A stretch of 13,152 bases of DNA from Gallionella sp. (lineage in GTDB: Bacteria > Pseudomonadota > Gammaproteobacteria > Burkholderiales > Gallionellaceae). The first letter of the stretch is position 1, and each line of letters starts with the position of its first letter. This document shows positions 1-7,959 of this stretch, piece after piece. The position numbers were made by a program, and so were the translations under genes. The stretch lies in assembly GCA_025362155.1 (NCBI GenBank), contig JANYHX010000300.1, positions 1 to 13,152 of the forward strand. The letters run 5' to 3'. The notes under the pieces are model-generated. The model was not told where the DNA came from. It did no database searches and worked only from the letters and a program-made list of their open reading frames with translations.

Positions 1-440
1 CCTGCCTGATAGCTCACCTGCTCGCCTTTGGGGTTATACAAATAGCTGACCGGCAAAACATCTACCGCGCCGATTTGCGCAGTGATCTTGCGGTTACCCA
101 TTATTACCGGATAGCTGATGCCATGTGCCCGCGCAAAGTCGATGACTGTTTTGCTTGAGCCGGAATCCATCGCAATACCCATCACAACCAAGTCTTTTTT
201 CTGGTGTGCGTTGTGCAAGCTGATTAATTCCGGTATCTCTCTCAAACATGGCGGACACCAGGTTGCCCAAAAATTTACCAGCACCCACTTACCTCGATAA
301 TCCGATAAGCGGTGTGTTTTGCCCTGCATATCTTCTACCGAAAAATCCGCAGCATGGCCTAGCCATGAACAAGCAAGCAGAGCAGCAAACACAAGAACGC
401 GCATACTGTTTGTCGTAACCTGCACAGGATTAGAGTTCAT
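1..440 (-). CDS. TlpA/ResA-type periplasmic thioredoxin-like protein (C-terminus beyond window)
   Basis: Translating the minus strand gives a hydrophobic signal segment (MRVLVFAALLACSWLGHA, probable cleavage before AD), then a redoxin domain with NFWATWCPPCLREIPEL. The WCPPC active site is typical of TlpA/ResA/DsbE exported thiol-disulfide reductases. Further on come GIAMDSG and a VLPVSYLYNPKGE stretch holding the cis-proline. Such proteins reduce disulfides in the periplasm, for example in cytochrome c maturation or repair; the substrate here is unknown. The first ATG (440) overlaps the end of the upstream YqhA-like gene by 11 bases, suggesting translational coupling. A second in-frame ATG at 404 begins directly at the signal peptide and is an equally good start, since neither has a clear ribosome site. 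The reading frame stays open through base 1, so about 146 residues are visible and the end is missing. Confidence 0.88.
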   Translation of the reverse strand, partial: MNSNPVQVTTNSMRVLVFAALLACSWLGHAADFSVEDMQGKTHRLSDYRGKWVLVNFWATWCPPCLREIPELISLHNAHQKKDLVVMGIAMDSGSSKTVIDFARAHGISYPVIMGNRKITAQIGAVDVLPVSYLYNPKGEQVSYQA

Positions 441-702
441 GTTGTTCAGGTGCGTCAGGACTGATTTCCATTTTGTTCTGGTCTGGTTCATCGCCATGTC
501 CGAAATACATTTCAAGCGCGACAAATGCAATGGCCGCCCCCACAAACCATATCCAGCTGCCCTCCAGAGACGCATTCATCGCATCCACAGTAGCCATGTA
601 ATAACTCCCCAAACCCACTAGCAGACAGCAAATCGCCGCTGCGACAATCACGAATGGATTTTTCCACTTAATGCGCTTAAATATAGAGCCCGAACGTTTC
701 AT
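430..702 (-). CDS. Short YqhA/UPF0114 paralogue with internal deletion (two membrane helices)
   Basis: A 90-residue membrane protein. The start is the ATG at 702, preceded by AAGGA at good spacing; the longer open frame running to 852 would overlap the neighbouring gene and looks non-coding. Residues about 15-42 (NPFVIVAAAICCLLVGLG, then YYMATVDAM) match the first helix of the full-length YqhA-like protein just upstream (FVIIAAVIGSLLAG, then FYMATVDVV). Residues about 50-73 and the charged tail (ALEMYFGHGDEPDQNK) match its last helix and tail (ALALYFSHAAEPNQEK). The two central helices and the connecting loop, roughly 105 residues, are absent. Similarity is visible in the DNA as well (about 597-661 against 1247-1312, and 484-547 against 834-902), so this is a tandem duplicate that lost its middle, not an unrelated gene. 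It overlaps the downstream TlpA gene. Its function is unknown; a helper or dominant subunit of the full-length protein is possible but speculative. Confidence 0.75.
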   Translation of the reverse strand: MKRSGSIFKRIKWKNPFVIVAAAICCLLVGLGSYYMATVDAMNASLEGSWIWFVGAAIAFVALEMYFGHGDEPDQNKMEISPDAPEQHEL

Positions 703-784
703 CAAGTTTTCCTTACCTACGGCTTCAATATTGATGCCTTGTGTTTTGCACAGTCTAAACTCAGCACTAAATTCCATCGAACGA

Positions 785-1360
785 TTAGTGACCGTGCCGC
801 TCAGGTTCAGCTGACCCGCCTTCTTTTTTTTCTTGATTCGGCTCTGCGGCATGGCTGAAATACAATGCCAGCGCGATCAACGCAATGCTCGCTCCCAAAT
901 AAACCAGATCCAGCGGTGTAGTCAGCTTCATATTGATTGCCTCTTCGAACAACGTGACGATCAGGATCATCAATATCACTTTGGCCAAACGCGACTTGAG
1001 ATCATCCAGGCTGCTGATGACCAGAATCTTGCTTGATGCCTTACTGCCATGGGCCTGATCAATGTCGCTAATAAATAATTCGTAAAGCCCCAGCGAAAAA
1101 ATCAACATTACAGTGGCGAGCAAATATCCATCTACCACCTCCACAATGTGTGAAACAGTGCTGTCGTGCAACACCTTGCGGGCTTCCTCAGTCAGGCTGG
1201 AATCAGCATAATGCAAGGCATGCAGGCACAAGTTCACCACATCCACAGTCGCCATGTAAAAAATCGCAAAGCCCGCCAGCAGACTGCCTATCACCGCAGC
1301 AATAATCACAAAGCGGCTATTCCATAAGGCGCCCTCAAATATAACTTCTAAAAACTTCAT
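785..1360 (-). CDS. yqhA: UPF0114 / YqhA family inner-membrane protein
   Basis: A protein of 191 residues (E. coli YqhA is about 164) with four predicted membrane helices: residues about 16-41, 78-97, 127-144 and 151-170. Family features include the N-terminal LEVIFEGALWNSRFVI region, the VDGYLLATVMLIFSLGLYELFIS helix-loop (residues 76-98) and SSLDDLKSRLAKVILM after the long loop. The C-terminal tail is charged and rich in Glu, Lys and His. The start ATG follows AGAGGA. A second ATG four bases upstream is in another frame. UPF0114 has no established biochemical function. This is the first gene of a three-gene minus-strand group with its short paralogue and a TlpA-type thioredoxin, so a shared envelope or redox role can be suggested only from context. 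Confidence 0.85.
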   Translation of the reverse strand: MKFLEVIFEGALWNSRFVIIAAVIGSLLAGFAIFYMATVDVVNLCLHALHYADSSLTEEARKVLHDSTVSHIVEVVDGYLLATVMLIFSLGLYELFISDIDQAHGSKASSKILVISSLDDLKSRLAKVILMILIVTLFEEAINMKLTTPLDLVYLGASIALIALALYFSHAAEPNQEKKEGGSAEPERHGH

Positions 1361-1397
1361 TCATTCCTCTAGTTTCAAAGATTAATCATCAGCGCGC

Positions 1398-1426
1398 ATT
1401 AAAACGCAATTAATCACATCGAACAA
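1398..1426 (-). promoter_or_regulatory. Putative sigma70-type promoter of the yqhA group
   Basis: On the minus strand TTGTTC (1421-1426) is separated by 17 bases from TTTAAT (1398-1403), close to TTGACA/TATAAT. It lies in the 81-base gap between the yihY stop and the yqhA start and would give a leader of about 30 bases. Assigned by eye only. Confidence 0.35.
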
Positions 1427-1441
1427 GCATAACCCCGTCCC

Positions 1442-2643
1442 TCAGGCAACCTGTCGAGCAAATAATTCCTGCAACGTGATATCCGTGCGCTGATCAAATT
1501 GTTCAATGCACACCTCTAGCCATTGCCGCAACGGATCATCAGCGGGTAGGCCCTTTAGTGAGCCATGATCCAGCACGAACAGGTGCAACAATTCCGTAGC
1601 ACGAACATGGTTCATATCGCGCATTAACAGCCAGCCGTTTCCTTCAGCTTTACGCACGATGTCCGCACTGACCAATCTCTCGAGAATGTTTACCAGAACA
1701 TCATAGCCGAGACGCAAAGATCGAGATAGCTCCGGCAAGGTAATCAACCTCCCCTGCTGTAAACCATTTGCCATGCTCTGCAACACGCGCAGGGCATCCA
1801 GAAATTGGGCGGCAGGCGCAAAATGTTGTGCGGCAGGAGTGCGCCAATACGAAAGTGAAGCGGCGATGACGGCACCGAATAAAATGGTAAACCAGGAGGA
1901 ATAAATCCACATTAAAAAAATCGGCACACTGGCAAATGCGCCATACACCAGGGTGTAGGTGGTGAAATGAATGATGAAATAACCGAATACCCTGATCATG
2001 GTTTCAAATACCACCCCAGCCAGTAATGCGCCAATCAGCGCATGTGGCCAGGGTACATGACGATTAGGTACTACCCTGAATAACAAGGTAAAGGCCAAAG
2101 TCGTAAACACTACCGGCAAGGTTTTCAGTACTGCAACACCGAGTGACGACACCAGCTTGGCGTGCCCCATGGACAGCCCAACCATCCATGAAGTCAACGA
2201 TAAGCTCGCCCCAATCAACAACGGCGCAATCGTGAGTACTGCCCAGTACATCACCAGCCGTTTGATTAGCGGACGAGGTTGAGTGACTCGCCAGATAACA
2301 TTAAAAGCCTGGTCTATAGTCAACATCATCAGCATCGCGGTGACCGTTAGAAAAACAATACCGACCGCGGTCAGGCGGGCCGCGCTATCAGAAAATTGTT
2401 GCATATACTGGCTAATGGCCCCGGCATTTTCCGGTAACAGATTCTTCAACAAAAAAGTTTTGGTCTGGAGCGAAAAATCTTCGAATACCGGAAAAGCCGA
2501 AAACACCGTCAACGCGATGGTTATCATAGGTACAAGTGCCAATAACGTAGTAAAGGTCAAACTCGCGGCCGTGTCTGCGCAGCGGTCTTGTATAAAACGT
2601 GCCACAATAAAACGGATCAAAGCATGAACATCTTGAAAAAGTT

Positions 2644-2650
<7 letters not shown>
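1442..2650 (-). CDS. YihY family inner-membrane protein (formerly called ribonuclease BN)
   Basis: A 402-residue protein with the YihY/virulence-factor BrkB fold. A cytoplasmic N-terminus carries DRCADTAASLTFTTLLALVP, the family hallmark (residues about 22-41). Six membrane helices follow: about 33-52, 91-113, 132-158, 170-193, 203-227 and 235-268. The last contains FASVPIFLMWIYSSW, also characteristic. Residues about 275-402 are soluble and resemble the winged-helix C-terminal extension seen in longer proteobacterial members. The old name ribonuclease BN is a misassignment; that enzyme is RNase Z, and the true activity of YihY is unsettled. The start ATG has AAGGAAG and a closer AGGGAC upstream. 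It is divergent from wrbA with only 39 bases between the start codons, so the two promoters must overlap. Confidence 0.92.
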
Positions 2651-3292
<642 letters not shown>

Positions 3293-3299
3293 GGTGCTC

Positions 3300-4013
3300 A
3301 TGACTACCACTAACGAAGCCAGGCAAATGTTGCGTGCACACCGCTATGGCGTGCTCAGCACCCTGTCGAAAAAATTTGACGGCTATCCTTTCGGCTCGAT
3401 TACACCCTATCTGGTGGATCACGACGCCACCCTGCTGATACTCATCAGCACGCTCGCCGAACACACCAAAAATATCCTGCAAGACCCTCGCGTCAGCCTG
3501 ATTGCGCATGACCAACACAATCCCCATATCCAGTCTCAGGGACGCATCACCGTGGTCGGCAACGCTGCGCCGGAAGCTGGGCGCGAACCTGGCCGCGAAC
3601 AGGCCGCACTTCGATATCAGCGCTATTTTCCTGAATCTCAGGCTTACTTCGCGATGCATGATTTTTCCTTCTACCGCATACGCCCGATTGCGATTCGCTA
3701 TATCGGCGGATTTGGTCGCATCCACTGGGTGGACATGGAAAATTATGTAGTACGGCCCTATCCGTTAATCGAACAGGAATCCGACGTAATTGCGCACATG
3801 AATTCAGACCATCAGGACACGATGCGAAACTATTGCCAGCATTTCCACCAATGCGCTACGCTGGATGTGGAAATGCTGGGCATAGACCTGGATGGTTTTG
3901 ATGTGCGCGCCGATGGCAATGTATTACGGTTTGATTTTGCGCAGCCGGTGAGGGATGCTCAACAGGCGCGAATGGCGCTGGTGGAAATGGCACGGGTCGC
4001 CAAGCCAGCGTAG
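3300..4013 (+). CDS. HugZ-family protein: FMN-type split barrel plus DUF2470 domain
   Basis: A 237-residue protein from the ATG at 3300, which has AGG six bases upstream, overlapping the wrbA stop region. A GTG at 3294 in the same frame lies within that ribosome site and is rejected. Residues about 5-145 form a pyridoxamine-5'-phosphate-oxidase-like split barrel (RYGVLSTLSKKFDGYPFGS near 15-33; FYRIRPIAIRYIGGFGRIHW near 123-142). Residues about 155-237 form the DUF2470-type domain with the typical VIAHMNSDHQDTM motif. HugZ proteins of Helicobacter and Campylobacter bind heme and help release its iron. In Betaproteobacteria the role is not established, so a heme- or flavin-related function is inferred from the family. 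Co-transcribed with wrbA. Confidence 0.88.
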   Translation: MTTTNEARQMLRAHRYGVLSTLSKKFDGYPFGSITPYLVDHDATLLILISTLAEHTKNILQDPRVSLIAHDQHNPHIQSQGRITVVGNAAPEAGREPGREQAALRYQRYFPESQAYFAMHDFSFYRIRPIAIRYIGGFGRIHWVDMENYVVRPYPLIEQESDVIAHMNSDHQDTMRNYCQHFHQCATLDVEMLGIDLDGFDVRADGNVLRFDFAQPVRDAQQARMALVEMARVAKPA

Positions 4014-4081
4014 TACGTTTGCCATGGCGTGCGGAAAAGCAGAAGTAAGACCGGAGAAAAAACGTTGAAGCCTAATCGTTA

Positions 4082-4117
4082 GATGTCGTCCACCCCGTTG
4101 TCCAGGCGAACGACATC
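4082..4117. repeat. Inverted repeat between convergent genes
   Basis: GATGTCGT (4082-4089) and ACGACATC (4110-4117) are perfectly complementary across a 20-base loop. It sits in the 131-base gap between the ends of the HugZ-like gene (plus) and the outer-membrane protein gene (minus). It lacks a T-run, so it is not a standard intrinsic terminator; a Rho-assisted or mRNA-end-protecting hairpin is possible. Nothing else stands out in this gap. Confidence 0.35.
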
Positions 4118-4144
4118 AGACTTTAAGAGTGGCTGGGCACCTGC

Positions 4145-4861
4145 TTAGAAACGGAAACCCAGTTTGGCGCTGTAGGAGGGTGCTGAACCGGTTTTGTCAT
4201 ATTCCAGCGCAATATTGGTAATTCCAAAATTGAAATTTCCACCCACAAAAATTTTATTTTGCCGGAAGCTTTCTTTCTTCAGCGTGCTCACCCCATTAGG
4301 AGTGCTGTCAGACCAGACCATGCCTAGCCCCGCATAGGGGGTAAATATCGCAAACCCTTTGGAAATGGATATATCCAGACTTTTAGTGCTGAAGTCCAAT
4401 TGATTCACCCCGCTCAATTTTGTCAAGGCACCGCGAATGCCGACTGCGGGCAAAGCCATACCACCCTCAAGAATTGCATAGCGCAATTCCCCGCCATACA
4501 ACTTGATGTTGGTGCTGGGTACTGCGGAGTAAAAAGCGCCTATATCAATATTAAGCGGCAGTCCTTTATAAATGTGTAATTTGGGAACCACGACATTACT
4601 CATGGAACTGCCCGTGGCATCAATCCACAATTGCGAATTTTGCACTTTAGTTGAAGATGCTTCCAGGCCAATATCAAAACCTGTAACGCCCAACGGCGTG
4701 GGCGGTGTAATGGCTTTATAACTGAGCGCCGAACCCAAATCTTCCGAAAAAGACCTAAACTTCGCCTGCGAAAATCCCGCCGTCCCCAGGTTGATATTGG
4801 CTGCCAACGCAGATTGTGCAAAGCAACTCGAAACAGCTAGCAACAATATTTTTTTCTTCAT
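4145..4861 (-). CDS. Predicted outer-membrane beta-barrel protein, unidentified family
   Basis: A 238-residue exported protein. The start ATG at 4861 follows GAAAGG with 7-base spacing and opens a classic signal peptide (MKKKILLLAVSSCFAQSALA, cleavage before ANINLG). The longer frame reaching 4942 adds 27 residues that do not suit a secreted protein. The mature part shows alternating hydrophobic and polar stretches and ends in KLGFRF; a terminal Phe preceded by alternating residues is the usual BAM recognition signal of outer-membrane barrels. No specific family was recognised with confidence. It lies downstream of leuA by 98 bases, with its own ribosome site and no evident functional link to leucine synthesis. 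Confidence 0.78.
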   Translation of the reverse strand: MKKKILLLAVSSCFAQSALAANINLGTAGFSQAKFRSFSEDLGSALSYKAITPPTPLGVTGFDIGLEASSTKVQNSQLWIDATGSSMSNVVVPKLHIYKGLPLNIDIGAFYSAVPSTNIKLYGGELRYAILEGGMALPAVGIRGALTKLSGVNQLDFSTKSLDISISKGFAIFTPYAGLGMVWSDSTPNGVSTLKKESFRQNKIFVGGNFNFGITNIALEYDKTGSAPSYSAKLGFRF

Positions 4862-4959
4862 GGTAAAGCCTTTCTCGTGGTTGATGGTTTGGTATTGCTC
4901 AGTACAGGTCACAGCGTAACGCAATTTATGGGGTTTATCCACAGCAACAACTCTTCCTC

Positions 4960-6519
4960 TTAAATCTGCGGATGCGCCCGCTCCAGCCTGCTGTGCAATT
5001 TATTGAGTGCATTCAGATAAGCCTTGGCGGAAGCCACCACAATGTCGGTATCGGCGCCCTGCCCGTTCACAATGCGACCACCTTTGGACAGCCGCACGGT
5101 CACTTCGCCCTGTGCATCCGTGCCGCTGGTGATGTTATTCACTGAGAATAATTGTAACTCCGCACCGCTCTTGACGACCTGCTCTATCGCTTTGAAGGTG
5201 GCATCCACCGGTCCGCCGCCTTGCGCATCGGCCTGATGCTCAGCGCCGTCTATGCTCATCACCACACGCGCCGTAGGCAGGGCTCCGGTTTCGGAATGCG
5301 CACGCATCGCGACCAATCGATAATATTCGCTGATCTGCGCTATCGCTTCGTCGCTGACCAATGCTTGCAAATCTTCATCGAAAATTTCGTTCTTGCGATC
5401 TGCCAATTCCTTGAAGCGCTGAAAGGCGGCGTTGAAGGCTTCTTCAGAAGCAAACTCGATATTCAACGCAGTAAAACGCTGACGCAATGCATTGCGACCG
5501 GAGAGTTTACCCAGAGTTAATTTGTTGGCGTTCCAGCCCACGTCTTCAGCACGCATGATTTCGTAGGTCTCGCGATGCTTGATCACACCGTCCTGATGGA
5601 TGCCAGACTCATGTGCAAATGCATTCGCCCCGACAATCGCCTTATTCGGCTGCACCGGATAACCGGTGATGCTGGACACCAGCTTGGAAGTCGGGACGAT
5701 CTGGGTGGTATCGATGCGCGTATCGAGGTTAAATATATCGCGGCGGGTTTTCACCGCCATGACCACTTCTTCGAGTGAAGCGTTGCCGGCACGCTCGCCC
5801 AGGCCATTAATGGTGCATTCCACCTGACGTGCACCGTTTAACACTGCCGACAAGGAATTCGCCACGGCGAGACCGAGATCATTATGGCAATGGGTGGACC
5901 AGATCACCTTGTCTGAATTCGGCACACGCGCAATTAACTGCCGCATGCGCTCGCCCCATGCTGCTGGAATAGAATAACCCACCGTGTCCGGCACATTCAG
6001 CGTCCTGGCGCCGGCCTGTATCGCCGCATCGAACACGCGTACCAGAAAATCCATGTCTGAGCGCACCGCATCCTCGGCAGAAAATTCCACGTCGTCGGTA
6101 TATTCCAGCGCCCATTTCACCGCGCTGATTGCACGCTCGACCACCTGATCCTCATTCATGCGCAATTTGTGCTGCATGTGGATAGGGCTGGTGGCGATGA
6201 AGGTATGGATGCGGCCCGATTTAGCTGATCGAATCGCCTCCCCGGCGCGGCGCACATCATTTTCCATGGCACGCGCCAACGAACATACTGTGGACTCCTT
6301 AACGGTTTTGGCCACCGCACTCACCGCCGCAAAATCTCCCGGACTGGCTGCGGCGAAGCCTGCTTCGATGATATCCACGCCCAATTTTTCCAGTTGACGG
6401 GCAATGCGGATTTTCATTTCCTGCGTCATCGCTGCGCCTGGGCTCTGTTCGCCATCGCGCAAGGTGGTATCGAAAATTATCAATTTGCCATTCATGTTAC
6501 TTGCCATTTTATTTTCCAT
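4960..6519 (-). CDS. leuA: 2-isopropylmalate synthase
   Basis: Catalyses the first committed step of leucine synthesis: acetyl-CoA plus 2-oxoisovalerate gives 2-isopropylmalate. A 519-residue protein of usual length. The TIM-barrel catalytic domain covers residues about 12-280 with [14 protein letters not shown] (16-29; Asp17 is a metal ligand), [15 protein letters not shown] (208-222; His210 and His212 metal ligands) and [13 protein letters not shown] (239-251; Asn246). A linker with [13 protein letters not shown] (299-311) follows, then the C-terminal regulatory domain (about 395-519) expected to give leucine feedback inhibition. The start chosen is the ATG at 6519, with GGAG six to seven bases upstream. 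An in-frame TTG at 6531 sits inside that ribosome site. Further ATGs follow at 6507 and 6495. The gene is preceded by its own promoter and a Leu-rich leader peptide, so attenuation-type control is likely. Confidence 0.97.
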   Translation of the reverse strand: MENKMASNMNGKLIIFDTTLRDGEQSPGAAMTQEMKIRIARQLEKLGVDIIEAGFAAASPGDFAAVSAVAKTVKESTVCSLARAMENDVRRAGEAIRSAKSGRIHTFIATSPIHMQHKLRMNEDQVVERAISAVKWALEYTDDVEFSAEDAVRSDMDFLVRVFDAAIQAGARTLNVPDTVGYSIPAAWGERMRQLIARVPNSDKVIWSTHCHNDLGLAVANSLSAVLNGARQVECTINGLGERAGNASLEEVVMAVKTRRDIFNLDTRIDTTQIVPTSKLVSSITGYPVQPNKAIVGANAFAHESGIHQDGVIKHRETYEIMRAEDVGWNANKLTLGKLSGRNALRQRFTALNIEFASEEAFNAAFQRFKELADRKNEIFDEDLQALVSDEAIAQISEYYRLVAMRAHSETGALPTARVVMSIDGAEHQADAQGGGPVDATFKAIEQVVKSGAELQLFSVNNITSGTDAQGEVTVRLSKGGRIVNGQGADTDIVVASAKAYLNALNKLHSRLERAHPQI

Positions 6520-6535
6520 GCTGAACTCCAATGAA

Positions 6536-6583
6536 ATAGGTTAAATCCAATAAATAGATCAAGCTTGGGGAACCTATACGGTT
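6536..6583 (-). promoter_or_regulatory. Competing RNA pairings in the leuA leader
   Basis: In minus-strand RNA, AACC (6580-6583) can pair with GGTT (6571-6574) across a short loop. The stretch ATAGGTT (6571-6577) can instead pair with AACCTAT (6536-6542), a perfect 7-base match just upstream of the leuA ribosome site. The two pairings share GGTT and exclude each other, as expected of an attenuator-like switch between the leader peptide and leuA. No GC-rich hairpin with a T-run was seen, so the switch may act on ribosome access or Rho instead of intrinsic termination. This is inference from base pairing alone. Confidence 0.45.
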
Positions 6584-6617
6584 GCCGCGCTCGCTTCAAA
6601 CTTGTGTGGGGTATTGA

Positions 6618-6698
6618 TTAGCGCGCGCTACGCAGCAGCAGCGCAGCCAGCAGGCTGAACGTGGATTGGAGTGTTGCGATGTAGGTTGAAAAGTGCAT
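6618..6698 (-). CDS. leuL: Leucine-rich leader peptide of leuA (leuL-like)
   Basis: A 26-codon frame, too short for routine gene calling, that starts MHFSTYIATLQSTF and continues SLLAALLLRSAR before TAA. Six of 26 codons are Leu (positions 10, 16, 17, 20, 21, 22), five of them clustered near the end, the pattern of attenuator leader peptides such as E. coli leuL. It ends 98 bases before the leuA start. Translation stalling at the Leu codons when charged tRNA-Leu is scarce would change folding of the following RNA. No ribosome site precedes the ATG. The upstream -10 box ends 7 bases before it, so the transcript probably begins at or next to the AUG (leaderless), as known for the rhizobial trpL leader. 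The Leu codons are mainly CTG, with one CTC. Confidence 0.75.
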   Translation of the reverse strand: MHFSTYIATLQSTFSLLAALLLRSAR

Positions 6699-6705
6699 GG
6701 ATGAG

Positions 6706-6734
6706 AATATAACGGCTTTGCCGCGACGGTGCAA
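6706..6734 (-). promoter_or_regulatory. Promoter of the leuL-leuA transcript
   Basis: Minus strand: TTGCAC (6729-6734), exactly 17 bases, then TATATT (6706-6711). The predicted start falls at 6698-6699, the first base of the leader-peptide ATG. It lies downstream of the srkA stop, so leuA does not depend on read-through from srkA. Confidence 0.6.
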
Positions 6735-6775
6735 TATTTTTATAGTGAACAAAAAAGCAGATACTTCGCCTCCCC

Positions 6776-7756
6776 CTACGATACCCATAACGGCGGTTCA
6801 TCCATCAGCGCGATTTGTTCGCGCAATTCCAGGACGCGGTCTTGCCAGTAACGTTGGGTGTTGAACCACGGGAAGGCAACGGGAAAGGCTGGATCATCCC
6901 AGCGCCGCGCGATCCACGCGGCGTAATGGATCAGACGCAAAGTACGCAACGCCTCAACCAGATGCAGCTCGCGCGGATCGAAGTCGTAAAAATCTTCGTA
7001 GCCCGCCAGAATATCCGCGAACTGCCGTGTCATGTCGGCGCGCTCCCCGGACAACAGCATCCACAAATCCTGAATAGCTGGGCCCATGCGGCTGTCATCA
7101 AAATCCACGAAGTGTGGCCCGGCATCCGTCCATAGCACGTTGCCAACATGGCAGTCGCCGTGCAGACGCAACATTCGAACTGTGCCCGCGCGGTCGACGC
7201 AGCGCTGCACACCATCCAGCGCCTGCGCGACCACGCCGCGATAAACTTCGATGAGTTCTGCCGGAATAAAATCGTGCACCAGCAAATAAGTGCTCGGTTC
7301 TACACCGAAGCTCTGAATGTCCAGCGTGGGACGTTCAAAATAAGGTTCCAGCGCGCCGACGGCATGGATGCGGCCAATGAAGCGTCCCATCCATTCCAGC
7401 GTTTCGCGGTTATCCAGTTCCGGCGCACGTCCGCCGTGTTTGGTGAAAACAGAAAAACGAAAGCCATTAAACGCGTGCAGCGTGTGACCGTTGATTTCCA
7501 ACGCGGGGACGACAGGAATTTCGCGCTCGGCAAGCGTCGCGACAAACGCGTGCTCCTCTAGAATGCCCGCATCAAGCCAACGTGCAGGGCGATAAAACTT
7601 GGCGACCAGCGGCGGGCCGTCTTCCATGCCCGCCTGATAGACGCGGTTTTCATAGCTGTTAAGCGCAAGCAAGCGACCATCTCCGCGCAGGCCGATGCTG
7701 TCCAAAGCATCAAGCACGGCATCGGGGGTGAGCGCAGTAAAAGGTTGGATGTGCAT
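6776..7756 (-). CDS. srkA: Stress response kinase A (SrkA/YihE/RdoA)
   Basis: A Ser/Thr kinase with the aminoglycoside-phosphotransferase fold, 326 residues (E. coli SrkA 328). In E. coli it protects cells from stress-induced death linked to reactive oxygen and the MazEF pathway. Matching features: ALNSYENRVYQ (residues 31-41), VAKFYRPARW (51-60, with the ATP-binding Lys), ILEEHAF (65-71), RLHGDCHVGNVLW (197-209; catalytic Asp201 and Asn206), FVDFDDSRMGPAIQDLWML (216-234; metal-binding Asp218) and the conserved end EPPL. The start chosen is the ATG at 7756, matching the E. coli N-terminus. A further upstream frame to 7852 runs antisense through a transposase remnant and is rejected. There is no strong ribosome site before 7756. 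The region upstream, where its promoter should lie, is partly made of IS3 remnant DNA. Confidence 0.95.
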   Translation of the reverse strand: MHIQPFTALTPDAVLDALDSIGLRGDGRLLALNSYENRVYQAGMEDGPPLVAKFYRPARWLDAGILEEHAFVATLAEREIPVVPALEINGHTLHAFNGFRFSVFTKHGGRAPELDNRETLEWMGRFIGRIHAVGALEPYFERPTLDIQSFGVEPSTYLLVHDFIPAELIEVYRGVVAQALDGVQRCVDRAGTVRMLRLHGDCHVGNVLWTDAGPHFVDFDDSRMGPAIQDLWMLLSGERADMTRQFADILAGYEDFYDFDPRELHLVEALRTLRLIHYAAWIARRWDDPAFPVAFPWFNTQRYWQDRVLELREQIALMDEPPLWVS

Positions 7757-7785
7757 GGGCGGGATTGTACGGCATGCGGTTTGAA

Positions 7786-7884
7786 CAAGACGACAGCCTT
7801 GGACGAGGTGGTTGGGTGATGTTCTACAACCACAGAAGGCTGCACTCGACACTAGGCTATATCAATGCAGTCCGAGCAAACTGA
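7786..7884 (+). pseudogene. Remnant of IS3-family transposase OrfB (C-terminus only)
   Basis: Plus-strand codons from about 7813 read WVMFYNHRRLHSTLGY then INAVRAN and stop at 7882-7884. FYNHRRLHSTLGY is the highly conserved C-terminal signature of IS3-family DDE transposases. Just upstream a different frame reads TALDEVVG (about 7786-7809), which fits the preceding OrfB residues, so there is a frameshift near 7810. No inverted-repeat ends or remaining orfA were seen. The remnant fills part of the 203-base gap between srkA and pssA; the rest of that gap (7885-7959) shows nothing recognisable. Confidence 0.8.
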
Positions 7885-7959
7885 GGGATGTCGCATGAAC
7901 GCGCTAAGGGACATGGAGTTCAGGGGCAAGATCGTTCTGTTCAATAACAACTCAGAAAA

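Noticed and set aside
703..852. N-terminal extension of the short YqhA paralogue back to 852
   Set aside because: It would overlap the end of yqhA, is Lys-rich low-complexity sequence, and the ATG at 702 has a good ribosome site and aligns with the paralogue.
3294..3299. GTG start for the HugZ-like gene
   Set aside because: It overlaps the ribosome site used by the ATG at 3300.
4082..4117. Inverted repeat as a bidirectional intrinsic terminator
   Set aside because: The loop is 20 bases and no T-run follows on either strand; kept only as an inverted repeat.
6520..6531. TTG start of leuA at 6531
   Set aside because: The TTG sits inside the GGAG ribosome site that serves the ATG at 6519.
7757..7852. 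Longer srkA start at 7852
   Set aside because: The extra residues lie antisense to an IS3 remnant, and the 7756 ATG matches the E. coli SrkA N-terminus.
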